Positions 1 through 8,874 of a stretch of 64,000 bases of DNA are shown here, one piece after another; position 1 is the first letter of the stretch, and each line of letters opens with the position of its first letter. The notes below the pieces were generated by a model. That model searched no databases, was not told the origin of the DNA, and saw only the letters and a program-made list of their open reading frames with translations. Location: NCBI RefSeq assembly GCF_001984155.1, contig NZ_MTQO01000047.1:372001-436000 (forward strand). Direction: 5' to 3'. Source of the stretch: Actinosynnema sp. ALI-1.44 (GTDB taxonomy: Bacteria > Actinomycetota > Actinomycetes > Mycobacteriales > Pseudonocardiaceae). A program made the position numbers and the translations under genes.

Positions 1-1
1 G

Positions 2-274
2 GCGGTCGTGCTCGCTGACACCCGCAGGCTGGAGACGTGCTTCCCGTCGATCGACTTCTTCGAGAAGCGCGACGTGCCGTTCGTGATCGCGGTGAACTGC
101 TTCGAGGGTGCCGCGCGCTACGAGATGGCCGAGGTGCGTGAGGCGCTGGACGTCGGGGAGGACGTGCCGATCGCGCTGTGCGACGCGCGTGACCGGGAGT
201 CCGCCAAGGAGGTGCTGGTCACACTGGTGGAGTACGTGCTGAGCAAGCAGACGTTGGCTCGTGCCACGATGTAG
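2..274 (+). CDS. GTP/ATP-binding protein of the Cvn (conservon) type, C-terminal part
   Basis: The reading frame is open from the window edge, so only the last 90 or so residues are present. They read as the C-terminal half of a small Ras-like GTPase of the actinobacterial CvnD family: a beta strand ending in 'VVLADTRRL', the guanine-recognition strand '[11 protein letters not shown]' and a '[14 protein letters not shown]' strand. CvnD proteins normally follow a sensor kinase, a roadblock protein and a DUF742 protein; those would lie upstream, outside this window. The gene ends two bases before hemQ, so the two may be co-transcribed, although hemQ is not a usual member of such operons. The family is clear; the specific role is unknown. 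Confidence 0.75.
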   Translation, partial: AVVLADTRRLETCFPSIDFFEKRDVPFVIAVNCFEGAARYEMAEVREALDVGEDVPIALCDARDRESAKEVLVTLVEYVLSKQTLARATM

Positions 275-276
275 GT

Positions 277-969
277 ATGGCTCGCCTCAACTTCGCCGAA
301 CTCAACGACACGATCCGGTACACCATGTGGTCGGTGTTCCGGGTCGAACCGGGCAAGCTCCCCGATGACCGCGGCCCGGCGGCCACCGAGGCGCAGTCCT
401 ACCTCGACGCGCTCGACGACAAGGGCGTCGTTGTACGGGGCGTGTACGACGTAGCGGGCCTGCGCGCGGACGCGGACTACATGATCTGGTGGCACGCTGA
501 GGAGATCGAGCAGGTACAGGCCGCGTACACCGGGTTGCGGCGGACCGCGCTCGGTCGCGTGTCCACGCCGGTCTGGAGCCAGGTCGCGCTGCACCGGCCC
601 GCCGAGTTCAACAAGAGCCACATCCCGGCGTTCCTCGCCGGTGAGGAAGCCCGCAAGTACGTCTGCGTGTACCCGTTCGTCCGGTCCTACGAGTGGTACC
701 TGCTGCCGGACGAGGAGCGCCGCAAGATGCTCGCGGAGCACGGTCACATGGCCCGCGACTACCCCGACGTGCGCGCCAACACCGTCGCGTCGTTCGCGTT
801 GGGCGACTACGAGTGGATGCTCGCGTTCGAGGCGGATGAACTGCACCGGATCGTGGACCTGATGCGTCATCTGCGCGGCAGCACGGCCCGGCGGCACGTG
901 CGTGAGGAAATCCCGTTCTACACCGGCACGCGGCTGCCCGCGGCCGAGCTCGTGACCAACTTGCCGTGA
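277..969 (+). CDS. hemQ: Coproheme decarboxylase (HemQ/ChdC)
   Basis: The protein has 230 residues, normal for the actinobacterial chlorite-dismutase-like family. It carries out the last step of the coproporphyrin-dependent haem route, oxidative decarboxylation of coproheme to haem b, and acts in the cytoplasm. Visible family signatures are '[13 protein letters not shown]' (Tyr132 matches the catalytic tyrosine of ChdC) and '[15 protein letters not shown]' (His155 matches the proximal haem ligand). The start ATG at 277 lies two bases after the upstream GTPase stop. No other haem genes are in the window, so the rest of the pathway must be encoded elsewhere. A strong hairpin follows 46 bases after the stop. 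Confidence 0.93.
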   Translation: MARLNFAELNDTIRYTMWSVFRVEPGKLPDDRGPAATEAQSYLDALDDKGVVVRGVYDVAGLRADADYMIWWHAEEIEQVQAAYTGLRRTALGRVSTPVWSQVALHRPAEFNKSHIPAFLAGEEARKYVCVYPFVRSYEWYLLPDEERRKMLAEHGHMARDYPDVRANTVASFALGDYEWMLAFEADELHRIVDLMRHLRGSTARRHVREEIPFYTGTRLPAAELVTNLP

Positions 970-1015
970 TCAGTTCGGTCGTTTCCCCGGGGCGCCGAGG
1001 CTAATTGGGTAGCGC

Positions 1016-1048
1016 AAAGCCCGAATGGTGGTGAACCATTCGGGCTTT
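1016..1048. terminator. Bidirectional hairpin between hemQ and the GMGYD peptide gene
   Basis: A perfect 13-bp inverted repeat (AAAGCCCGAATGG / CCATTCGGGCTTT) encloses a 7-base loop. It ends in TTT on both strands and sits between convergent genes, hemQ on plus and the peptide gene on minus, so it can stop transcription from both sides. Confidence 0.85.
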
Positions 1049-1069
1049 CGTGGTGCTGTGGGAATTCGA

Positions 1070-1255
1070 TCAGTCGTAGCCCATGCCGTCTGTGTTGGTA
1101 CCGCAGTCGTAGCCCATACCGTTCTGGCAGGTCTGGTCGTAGCCCATGCCGTCGGGGCTCGGTGCCGCGACGGCCGCCGCCGCGCCCGAAAACGCCAGTC
1201 CCGCGACTGCCGCCGCGCCCGCGACCAGCATCACGATGCGAGTGGGTGTCCGCAT
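1070..1255 (-). CDS. Small secreted peptide with three GMGYD repeats
   Basis: This 61-residue product is not recognised as a known family. The ATG at 1255 was chosen because GGAGGAAAT lies directly in front of it; the frame extends upstream without a better site. Residues 1-31 look like a Sec signal peptide (MRTPTR, a hydrophobic stretch, then AVAAP). The remaining 30 or so residues are strange: GMGYD occurs three times, at 36-40, 46-50 and 57-61, the last being the exact C-terminus, with single cysteines at 43 and 51. At the DNA level a 12-base unit recurs at 1073, 1106 and 1136. The gene is divergent from a LAL-type regulator. A secreted signalling, adhesive or modified peptide is possible; the function is not known. 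Confidence 0.75.
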   Translation of the reverse strand: MRTPTRIVMLVAGAAAVAGLAFSGAAAAVAAPSPDGMGYDQTCQNGMGYDCGTNTDGMGYD

Positions 1256-1442
1256 GATTTCCTCCGCACGCCGATTCTGTGGAGATCGGACGAAAATGTG
1301 CCTACAGAGTGGCAGTGCGGCAGTAATCGGCAATCGAGCGCGCAGTAAATAGTTGGCCAACGATGGGTTGCGGCGCCGAAAAGTGAACAGCGCTGAGCAA
1401 TCGAAACAATTCTACGGCCATTGTTGGGCTGTCGAGCGAGTA

Positions 1443-1471
1443 TTGTTAAGGTCGCGTTCACCCAGTATTAT
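1443..1471 (+). promoter_or_regulatory. Sigma70-like promoter giving a leaderless regulator mRNA
   Basis: TTGTTA at 1443-1448 and TATTAT at 1466-1471 are separated by exactly 17 bases. The ATG at 1479 lies 7 bases after the -10 hexamer, where transcription should begin, and no ribosome binding site is present. This suggests a leaderless transcript for the downstream LuxR-type gene. The promoter is predicted from sequence only. Confidence 0.55.
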
Positions 1472-1478
1472 CCTGATC

Positions 1479-4214
1479 ATGTCGCGGCCAGGCACGCTCA
1501 TCGGCCGGGGTGCGGAGCTGGCCCGGCTGTCCGGTTGGCTGCGCGCGCTCGGAACCGGTCGCGGCCACGGCGTCCTCGTCGAAGGCGAGCCGGGGATCGG
1601 CAAGTCGATGCTCGTGCGGACGGTCTGCGCGCAGACCGGGTTCCCCGTCTACTGGGGTTCGGGCGACGAACTCGGCCAGGACCTGCCGCTGACGCCGTTG
1701 CTGGACGGATTGCGCGTGCACCGCAACGGCTCCGGCGGGGCCGCGGACACGCGGCGGCAGACGATCGCCCGGTTGATGCGTGGTGAGGAAACCATCGGCC
1801 ACGGTGTGGACGTCGCCACCGCGATGGCCGAACACCTGTTGGCGCTGCTGGAAGAACTGTGCACGGACGGACCGGTCGTCCTCGTGGTCGACGACCTGCA
1901 CTGGGCGGATCGGTACACCGTCGCCCTGTGCGGCAGGCTCGCCCGCCTGGTGCAGCAGATCCCGTTGCTGTTCATCGGGATCACCCGCCCGGTGCCCCGG
2001 CGCGCCGAGCTCATCTCGTTGCGCAGGTCCATCCCGTCGACCGACCGGATCAGGTTGTCGCGCCTGGCGGACACGGACGTCGAGATCCTGCTGGCCGAAC
2101 TGGCCGGTGGCAAGCCCAGCGACCGGCTGCGCAGGCTGGCCGCCGGTGCGGCCGGAAATCCCCTGTACCTGACCGAGCTGCTGGGGTCACTCGAACGCGG
2201 CGGGCGCTTGTTCACCACCGAGACCGGCCTGGTGGAGACGACAGTCGAGCGCACACCGAGGTCGTTGTCCGCCGCGATCGCCGAACGGCTCGAGTTCCTG
2301 CCGCCGCACGTGCTCGAGGTCCTGCGGTCCGCGGCGCTGCTCGGCACGGACTTCTCCGTCGGCGACCTGGCCGTCGTGTCGGGCCAGGGCACGGTCGAGC
2401 TGATCCCCGCCATCGAGGACTCGCGCGCATCAGGAATCCTGACCGAGGCGGGGGACTCGCTGGCGTTCCGGCACCCGTTGATCAGAGCCGCCCTGTACGA
2501 ACAGATGCCGCGGTCGGTACGGGCGGCGTGGCACCGGGACGCGGCCAAGGCGCTGATCGGAGCCGGTGCCCCGGTCGACCGGATCGCCAGGCAACTGGTG
2601 CCCGCGGATGCCACCGACGAGGACTGGGTGGTGGGGTGGCTGGACAAGGCCGCGCCCGTGCTTGTCGGGCACGCGCCCAAAGTCGCCGTCGAGTTGTTGC
2701 GGCGCACAGGAACCTGCCCGGAGTTGCTGGCTGACGCGCTGTACCGGATGGGTGAGCCCGCGGAGGCGGTCACCGTCGCGGAGCGCGCGTTGCTCGATGA
2801 CCCCGCGCCCGACCGATTGGTGGAACTGCACCGGATCATGACGCAGTGCCGTTCGCTCGCCGGGCGGTCCGATGAAGCCCTGGCGGCGCTGAAATCCGCG
2901 TTGCGGGCGCCCGAACTGCAGCCGGTGCACCACGCGAGACTGCTTGTCCTGGCAGCACGGGCCTACCGCGGGCTCGGCCGGGTGGACGAGGCGGAAGCGC
3001 TTGCCCGTGAGGCGTTGGAGCAAACCGGGGACCGGTGGGCCACCGGGTGGGCTTTGCACGTGCTGGTGCTCGTGTCGATGATGCGCGGCACGAGCGACGA
3101 GGCGCTTGCCTTGCTGGAGCGGGCGCTCACGGTCGCGTCGGACGACCCGGACCTGACGGATCTCGCGTTGCTGGTGCGGATCAACCAGGCTGTGACACTC
3201 GGCGACCTGGACCGCTACGACGAGGCCATCGACGTGGCCGGCCGGATGCGCCAGGAGGCCGAACGCACCGGCAGCCTTGTCCGGCTGACCCAGGCGCACA
3301 GCGCGATGGGCCAGCTGCTGCTGGAGACCGGTGGCTGGGACGACGCCCTCGCCGAGGCCGACGCGTTGCCTGCCGAGGTGAAGGACCCGAGCGTGGTCTG
3401 CTGCGACCACGGCATCGCCGCGACGATCTGTTTCCACCGCGACGACCCGGACGCCGCCCGACGGCACCTGGCCGCCGCGGCGCCGTTCGCCGACCACGTC
3501 GGTCTGCGTGCGGTCGCCCAGCTGTGCCTGGCCCGCAGCCTGGACGCGGAGTACGCCGGGGACCCGGCTGCGGCGCTCGCCGAGCTCGTCGACGGCCTCG
3601 CGGACAAGACCGAGATCGAGGACATGCTCCCGGACGCCGTCCGGCTGGCCGTCCAGGTCGGCGACCTTGACGTGGCACGGACGGCAACCACTCGTGTGCA
3701 GGCGCTTGTGCGGTCGTCGCCGCGGTGGCGTGCGGCCGCGTTGTACTGCTCCGGCCTGGTGGCCGACGACCCCGAGATGCTGCTTGCGGCGGCGGGGAAG
3801 TCCAACCGGCGGCTCCCGAAGGCCAAGGCGTTCGAAGCGGCCGCGACGGCCTTCGCCGCCGCCGGGGATCTGAGCTCGGCCCGGCCTGCCTTCGCCATGG
3901 CGGCCGCGGTGTACGAGGAACTCGGGGCCGCGTGGGACATCGCGCGGCTGGCGTCGGTGCAGCGGGCGGCCGGGATCCGCCGGGCCCCGCGTGTCGCGCA
4001 CAGGAAGGCGACGCACGGCTGGGAAAGCCTCACCCCGACCGAGTCGAAGATCGCCGCGCTGGTGGTCGAGGGCCTGACCAACAGGCAGATCGCGGCGCGG
4101 CTGTTCCTGTCACCACGGACGGTGGGAACGCACGTGTCGCACGTCCTCAACAAGCTCGGTGTGCACTCGCGGACGGACATCGCACGGGAGGCCGGCCGTC
4201 GCGCCAGTGGCTAG
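1479..4214 (+). CDS. LAL-type LuxR transcriptional regulator with AAA ATPase domain
   Basis: A 911-residue regulator of the LAL (large ATP-binding LuxR) class. An N-terminal P-loop ATPase has Walker A 'EGEPGIGKS' near residues 35-43 and Walker B 'LVVDDLHWAD' near 133-142. A long TPR-like helical middle section follows, and a C-terminal LuxR/GerE helix-turn-helix occupies the last 70 residues ('LTPTESKIAALVVEGLTNRQ'). The frame is open upstream to 1353, but the ATG at 1479 starts the usual N-terminus ('LIGRGAELARL') and fits a leaderless promoter. LAL proteins commonly activate secondary-metabolite or sugar genes. Here the divergent GMGYD peptide gene and the following NIPSNAP gene are the obvious candidate targets, by position only. 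Confidence 0.9.
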   Translation: MSRPGTLIGRGAELARLSGWLRALGTGRGHGVLVEGEPGIGKSMLVRTVCAQTGFPVYWGSGDELGQDLPLTPLLDGLRVHRNGSGGAADTRRQTIARLMRGEETIGHGVDVATAMAEHLLALLEELCTDGPVVLVVDDLHWADRYTVALCGRLARLVQQIPLLFIGITRPVPRRAELISLRRSIPSTDRIRLSRLADTDVEILLAELAGGKPSDRLRRLAAGAAGNPLYLTELLGSLERGGRLFTTETGLVETTVERTPRSLSAAIAERLEFLPPHVLEVLRSAALLGTDFSVGDLAVVSGQGTVELIPAIEDSRASGILTEAGDSLAFRHPLIRAALYEQMPRSVRAAWHRDAAKALIGAGAPVDRIARQLVPADATDEDWVVGWLDKAAPVLVGHAPKVAVELLRRTGTCPELLADALYRMGEPAEAVTVAERALLDDPAPDRLVELHRIMTQCRSLAGRSDEALAALKSALRAPELQPVHHARLLVLAARAYRGLGRVDEAEALAREALEQTGDRWATGWALHVLVLVSMMRGTSDEALALLERALTVASDDPDLTDLALLVRINQAVTLGDLDRYDEAIDVAGRMRQEAERTGSLVRLTQAHSAMGQLLLETGGWDDALAEADALPAEVKDPSVVCCDHGIAATICFHRDDPDAARRHLAAAAPFADHVGLRAVAQLCLARSLDAEYAGDPAAALAELVDGLADKTEIEDMLPDAVRLAVQVGDLDVARTATTRVQALVRSSPRWRAAALYCSGLVADDPEMLLAAAGKSNRRLPKAKAFEAAATAFAAAGDLSSARPAFAMAAAVYEELGAAWDIARLASVQRAAGIRRAPRVAHRKATHGWESLTPTESKIAALVVEGLTNRQIAARLFLSPRTVGTHVSHVLNKLGVHSRTDIAREAGRRASG

Positions 4215-4278
4215 AAACTTGCGGATATCGGCCGTTCGGCCACTCGTGCGCCGCCTCCGCGCGCACGAGGATGCACGC

Positions 4279-4794
4279 GTGATAGTCGAACTCAGGCAGT
4301 ACACCCTCAAACCGGGGCAGCGCGACACGCTCGTCGACATCTTCGAACGGCACTTCGTCCACACCCAGCAGGCTGTGGGCATCACCCTGATCGGCCTGTT
4401 CCACGACCTCGACAACCCCGACAAGTTCGTGTGGCTGCGGGGGTTCCCCGACATGGAAAGCCGCAGGACGGCGCTGGCGGCGTTCTACGAGCACGGCGAG
4501 GCGTGGCAGACCCACGGTCCTGCGGCGAACGCCACGATGATCGACTCCGACGACGTGTTGCTGTTGCGGCTCCTGGGAAAAACAGCTACCGAGGTTGTGC
4601 ACGGCCAGTACACCGCGATCATCTCACCGGATCCGGTCGTGGTCGCGGATCCGGTCTTGAGCTTCGAGCCTTACGTCACCGAGAACACCTACCCGCGATT
4701 GCCGGTACGCGCGGACAAGATGTACGTCTCCATCCAACCCGGTGACGGTAAGGGGCTCAGGCTGAAGCCCACGGCCGGATCCGCGATGCGGTAG
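4279..4794 (+). CDS. NIPSNAP family protein
   Basis: A 171-residue protein opening with 'VIVELRQYTLKPGQRDTLVDIFERHF', typical of the NIPSNAP fold (a ferredoxin-like alpha/beta barrel dimer). The family occurs in many actinobacteria, with no settled reaction. The GTG at 4279 is chosen because the homologous region begins exactly there and ACGAGG lies 8 bases upstream; the frame runs open further upstream but overlaps the regulator. No signal peptide or membrane segment is seen. It follows the LAL regulator by 64 bases on the same strand and may be co-transcribed with it. A small-molecule binding or oxygenase-like role is possible but not shown. Confidence 0.8.
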   Translation: MIVELRQYTLKPGQRDTLVDIFERHFVHTQQAVGITLIGLFHDLDNPDKFVWLRGFPDMESRRTALAAFYEHGEAWQTHGPAANATMIDSDDVLLLRLLGKTATEVVHGQYTAIISPDPVVVADPVLSFEPYVTENTYPRLPVRADKMYVSIQPGDGKGLRLKPTAGSAMR

Positions 4795-4801
4795 GTGTTC
4801 T

Positions 4802-5338
4802 CTAGCGGGGGGCACGGAGTCTGCTCCACAACGGCAGCAGGTACCAGAAGAACACGAACCACGCCAAGGCGCCGCCGGTCAGCCACGAACCCGCGTTCAT
4901 GCCGAGTACGACGGTCAGGATGAGCAGCAGGGCGGAAGTCAGCGCGAGCATCAGCAACCCCAGTCCGCACAGCGCGAAGCGGTTGGCGTACCGCACGAGC
5001 TGTTCCTTCAGCCGCTTGCGGAACACCATGCGGTGGAAGGCGGCAGGCGCGATCAGCAGCGCGTTGGCGGCCGCGCCGAGCACGAGGCTGGCGACGTAGA
5101 CGTCCCGCTGGAAGAGGCTGAAGCTGGCGAACCTGGGGGTGAACGCGACGGTCAGCAGGAATGCCAGCAGCAACTGCACCCCGGTCTGGGCCACGCGCAG
5201 TTCCTGCAGGATCTCGCCGTAGTTGCGGTCGAGTCGCTGGATCCGGCTCTCGCCGCGGACGGCGTAGTTCCAGCGATCGTGCTCGCTGTCCAGGAGCCGG
5301 TGCTCGGCCCGGTGCTGGGCGGTGTGGTTGGGGTGCAT
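4802..5338 (-). CDS. DUF6328 family four-helix membrane protein
   Basis: A protein of about 178 residues with a hydrophilic N-terminus, the family signature 'ILQELRVAQTGVQLLLAFLL', and four predicted membrane helices in two hairpins. 'IAPAAFHRMVFR' lies between helices 2 and 3. This matches the DUF6328 family of actinobacterial membrane proteins, whose function is unknown. The ATG at 5338 is chosen as the first conserved methionine; an upstream TTG at 5368 would add ten atypical residues, and neither has a clear ribosome binding site. It lies downstream of the subtilase gene on the same strand but is separated from it by a strong hairpin, so it probably has its own promoter. Confidence 0.75.
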   Translation of the reverse strand: MHPNHTAQHRAEHRLLDSEHDRWNYAVRGESRIQRLDRNYGEILQELRVAQTGVQLLLAFLLTVAFTPRFASFSLFQRDVYVASLVLGAAANALLIAPAAFHRMVFRKRLKEQLVRYANRFALCGLGLLMLALTSALLLILTVVLGMNAGSWLTGGALAWFVFFWYLLPLWSRLRAPR

Positions 5339-5400
5339 GAACACACAATGACTCGGAGGTGAACACAAGACATCGGTCGGTTGACGTAGATCGTAAGGGG

Positions 5401-5440
5401 CGGAGCACCCCCGGGATGGGGCGGTCCCGGAGGTGCTCCG
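5401..5440. terminator. Hairpin after the subtilase gene
   Basis: An inverted repeat pairs CGGAGCACC at 5401-5409 with GGTGCTCCG at 5432-5440, and CCGGGA at 5411-5416 with TCCCGG at 5425-5430 inside it. It starts 26 bases after the minus-strand subtilase stop and fits a terminator for that gene. Confidence 0.7.
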
Positions 5441-5465
5441 CTGGGGACGGTCAGTCCCAGTCCAC

Positions 5466-8400
5466 TCAATTCACCTTGTAGGCGTTGATGATCGTCTGCT
5501 CGACGGTGTTGCCCGCCCGATCGGTCGCCTTGGCCCGCAACGACACCGACGTGGCGTCGTTCGGGTGCTGGACGATGGCGAGCACGTTCGCCACGATCGT
5601 CGTCGCCGTCCACGTCTGCCCGCCGTCGAACGACGCGTCGACGGTCAGCGTCTTCGGCACCGTGCCCTGGTTGCTTGCCTGCTGCTGGACGGAGACCGGG
5701 ATGATGAACGACTCACCGGCCGGAGCCGAGTTCGTCGCGTCCAACGCCGGGGTGTACCGCACTGTGGACAGCGGCAGCCGGACCGGGTCGGTGCCCGCCG
5801 GGCCGGACCGGAACGTCCACGCGGCGCGGATCGTGGTCGAGACGTCCGAGACGCCACTGCGGACCGCTTCCGTGGTCAGCGTGTACGAACCCGTGTCGGC
5901 CGGGACCTGGAACTCGCCGTAGCCGGGATCGGTCGATTCGCCGACCTTCTTGCCGTCGCGGTACAGCACGGTCGACGAACTGTCCACAGCGGACGACCCG
6001 GAGTTGCCCGCGCCGTCGCCGAACAGCGGGATGTTCGCCAAGATCGTGTTCTCCGACCGGACGAGGTACTGCCACGGGCTGCGGGTCTGCGGCAGCGCGG
6101 GCGCGAACACGCCGCGGTTGTAGGATTCCTCGTACGTCCGGCCGGCCTGGAACGCCTTCACCGGGCTGGTCAGCTGGACTTCGATGGTGTTGCCGTCGGC
6201 GGACATCTGCCACAGGCCGGGGCGCCACGCGACGTCCTCGGTGGAGTAATACTCGTTGCGGTCACCGGGCAGCTTCACGGGAAGCAGCGCCGCCCATGCG
6301 CCCGGTCCCTCACCGAACTTCGGGTACGGGAACGCGTACCGCAGGCCCGACTTGCCCGGCACGGTCGCGCCGAACGAGCCGTGCACGTGAGCAAGATTCT
6401 CTTTCTTCACCACCCTGGTGAAGCCGGTGGGCACCGTGCCGTTCTGGTAGAACGCCACGCCGTAGTACTCGCCGCTCGGGTTGTCCCACTGGGTGTTGAT
6501 CTGGGTGATCAGCTCCTGCGGGGGCAGTTCCGGCCCGATGTGCGCGGTGCGCAGCGTGCTGATGTCGCCACCGAACAGCACCCAGCCGTAGCCGAACGAG
6601 GACTTGCCTGCCGTCCGCCGGTACGTGAAGTCCGTCAGCAGCATCCGCGCCGACGAGTCCGGCACGGTCACCTTGGTCGGCTTGGCACGCCGGAAGTCCA
6701 GATCGATCGTGGTGTCCTCGGTGAGCGTGAACCCGGGGTAGGACAGCCAGTTGATGTCGGCCGCGGCCAGCGAGCTGTCCACGACGTACTTGCCCTTGGG
6801 CAGGCGCACCGTCGCGCTGCCGTCCGGATCGAAGGCGGAGCTGAACTTCTGGGTGTCCAGACCGTACAGAGTGGTGCGGGCGTTGCCCGCCGGAGCGCCG
6901 TCCAGCCCGATGTGGTTGACGGTCAGCGAGTAGCTCTCCGGCTCGCGGTTGACCGAGACGGGAGTGCTGATCGACGCGTCACCGGAGGTGCCGGTGAGCG
7001 TTCCGGAGTAGACGCCGTCGACCCCGTCGACCCTGGTGTCGGCCGTGACGGTCACCTTGGCCTCGCCGCCCGCGGGCACGGTCACCTTGGCGGGGGACGC
7101 GGTCAGCAGACCATCGGGCGCCTGCTTGCCGTCCGGGCCAAGAGCGTTGACCTTGACGTCGAACGTGACGTCGGTCTTGCCCGCGTTGCGGTACGTCACG
7201 CCCTTCGCGACGGGCTGGTCGTCGTCGTGCGGCCAGAGTTGCGTGCCGAGGTTGACGCTGGTCGGCGACGAGATCACGGCCTGCGTGATCGCCTTGGCCA
7301 CGTCGATCCGGCCGGAGCCCTGCTCGAACGCGTTGAGCTTGGCGTTCGGCTTCGCCGACGCCGCGAGCGCCGCCTTGAGCTGCTCGCCGTTCCAGTCCGG
7401 GTGCACCTGCGCGAGCAGCGCTGCGGCACCGGCGACGTGCGGGGTGGCCATCGAGGTGCCGGACGCGGCGACGTACCCGTCGACGACCGGCGTTCCCATC
7501 CGGCCGTTGGCGGCCTTGGCCGCGGCGATGTTCACGCCGGGCGCGGTGACATCCGGCTTGATCCCCGCGTCACCGACCCTCGGACCACGGCTGGAGAACG
7601 GTGCCAGGCTGTCGTCGCGGTCGACGGCACCGACGGTCAGCGCGGCGTCCGCGCTCCCCGGCGAGCCGACGGTCTCCGCGCGCGGGCCGCTGTTGCCCGC
7701 GGCGATCACGAACAGCGTGCCGTGCTTGGCGGACAACGTGTTCACGGCCTCTTCGAGCGGGTCCACCTCCGGGGTGTCCGGTGCGCCGAGGCTCAGGTTG
7801 ACGATCTTGGCGCCCTGGTCGACCGCCCACTGGATGCCCTCGATGATCCACGAGTCGTAGCCGGAGCCGTTGTCGTCGAGCACCTTGCCGTCGAGGATGT
7901 TGGCGCCGTACGCGACGCCCTTGTACTTGCCTGCCTGCTTGGCGCCGGTGCCCGCGATGGTGGACGCGACGTGCGTGCCGTGGCCGACGCGGTCGACCGC
8001 GTCGGCGGCGTCGGTGAAGTTCTTCTCGGTGACCTCACGGGTGGCCAGGTCGGGGTGCGTCTGGTCGACGCCGGTGTCCAGCACGGCGACCTTCACGCCC
8101 GTGCCGGTGAAACCGGCCTGCCACGCGGCAGGAGCGCCGATCTGCGCGGTGCTGCGGTCCAGCGAGGCAGTGCGTTTGCCGTCGAGCCAGACCTTCTTGA
8201 CGTTCGCCGAGGTCAACGACTGCCACGCGGCACCGGTCTTCTCGGCGGTGACCGCCGAGGCGTTGAGCGCGGGCAGGCTCGCTGTCGTGGTGGCGCCCGC
8301 GATGCGCGCTCCGCTGTCGGATCCGGTGGTGTGGCTGATGATCAGGGGCAGGGTGGCCCGGTGGGCGTCGTCGTAGCCGGACTCGGCCAATGTGGTCACG

Positions 8401-8717
8401 TCGAACAGGCGCTCATCCAAACGCCCTTGTGTGAGCAGGGAAAGAGCGTCTTGCGGGACGACGAAAGTGTGGCCGTCGTGTTTGTAGGTCGAGAAGGCGA
8501 GTTTCTCCCGGCCCTTGCCGGGGATGATGGTGCGCACGTCGTACGCGGCATCGACGGTGACGACCCGGTCACCGGTGATGAGGGTGACGGACTTGCCGTC
8601 TGGTCGAGCGTTTTGCGCGGCGACGGCGGTTGTCACCTGCGCCGTGCTCAGCGCTACCCCCAGGACGAGAGCCCCGACGCCGATGCGTCTCGCGGCTCGT
8701 TTCTTGACTGAATGCAC
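5466..8717 (-). CDS. Secreted S8 subtilisin-like serine protease
   Basis: A 1083-residue secreted protease. The GTG at 8717 follows a GGGAGG site and gives a normal Sec signal peptide (KKRAARR, a hydrophobic core, then AVAAQ). A propeptide precedes the catalytic domain. The triad is visible: Asp214 in 'VAVLDTGVD', His246 in 'GHGTHVAST' and Ser422 in 'GTSMATPHVAG', with the oxyanion Asn342 in 'AAGNSG'. Beyond residue 450 lie beta-rich domains typical of long actinobacterial subtilases, consistent with binding large substrates outside the cell. It is monocistronic with a hairpin after the stop. The substrate is unknown. Confidence 0.93.
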   Translation of the reverse strand: MHSVKKRAARRIGVGALVLGVALSTAQVTTAVAAQNARPDGKSVTLITGDRVVTVDAAYDVRTIIPGKGREKLAFSTYKHDGHTFVVPQDALSLLTQGRLDERLFDVTTLAESGYDDAHRATLPLIISHTTGSDSGARIAGATTTASLPALNASAVTAEKTGAAWQSLTSANVKKVWLDGKRTASLDRSTAQIGAPAAWQAGFTGTGVKVAVLDTGVDQTHPDLATREVTEKNFTDAADAVDRVGHGTHVASTIAGTGAKQAGKYKGVAYGANILDGKVLDDNGSGYDSWIIEGIQWAVDQGAKIVNLSLGAPDTPEVDPLEEAVNTLSAKHGTLFVIAAGNSGPRAETVGSPGSADAALTVGAVDRDDSLAPFSSRGPRVGDAGIKPDVTAPGVNIAAAKAANGRMGTPVVDGYVAASGTSMATPHVAGAAALLAQVHPDWNGEQLKAALAASAKPNAKLNAFEQGSGRIDVAKAITQAVISSPTSVNLGTQLWPHDDDQPVAKGVTYRNAGKTDVTFDVKVNALGPDGKQAPDGLLTASPAKVTVPAGGEAKVTVTADTRVDGVDGVYSGTLTGTSGDASISTPVSVNREPESYSLTVNHIGLDGAPAGNARTTLYGLDTQKFSSAFDPDGSATVRLPKGKYVVDSSLAAADINWLSYPGFTLTEDTTIDLDFRRAKPTKVTVPDSSARMLLTDFTYRRTAGKSSFGYGWVLFGGDISTLRTAHIGPELPPQELITQINTQWDNPSGEYYGVAFYQNGTVPTGFTRVVKKENLAHVHGSFGATVPGKSGLRYAFPYPKFGEGPGAWAALLPVKLPGDRNEYYSTEDVAWRPGLWQMSADGNTIEVQLTSPVKAFQAGRTYEESYNRGVFAPALPQTRSPWQYLVRSENTILANIPLFGDGAGNSGSSAVDSSSTVLYRDGKKVGESTDPGYGEFQVPADTGSYTLTTEAVRSGVSDVSTTIRAAWTFRSGPAGTDPVRLPLSTVRYTPALDATNSAPAGESFIIPVSVQQQASNQGTVPKTLTVDASFDGGQTWTATTIVANVLAIVQHPNDATSVSLRAKATDRAGNTVEQTIINAYKVN

Positions 8718-8874
8718 CTGAAAAACCTCCCGATCGGTTTTCCGCACACCCCAGACATCGACGCTGAGAAGTCGATGAACCACTGTCCGTGGTCATCGCA
8801 AGCTATCGGCACCACCATGGGGTGACAAGTGCCCGGTGGAGCAATCTCGAAAGTAAATTTCCCCAGCGTGGTGT

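Noticed and set aside
5433-8711. 1092-codon plus-strand frame opposite the subtilase
   Set aside because: GC-skew shadow of the real gene, Arg/Val/Gly-rich, with no domain or ribosome site.
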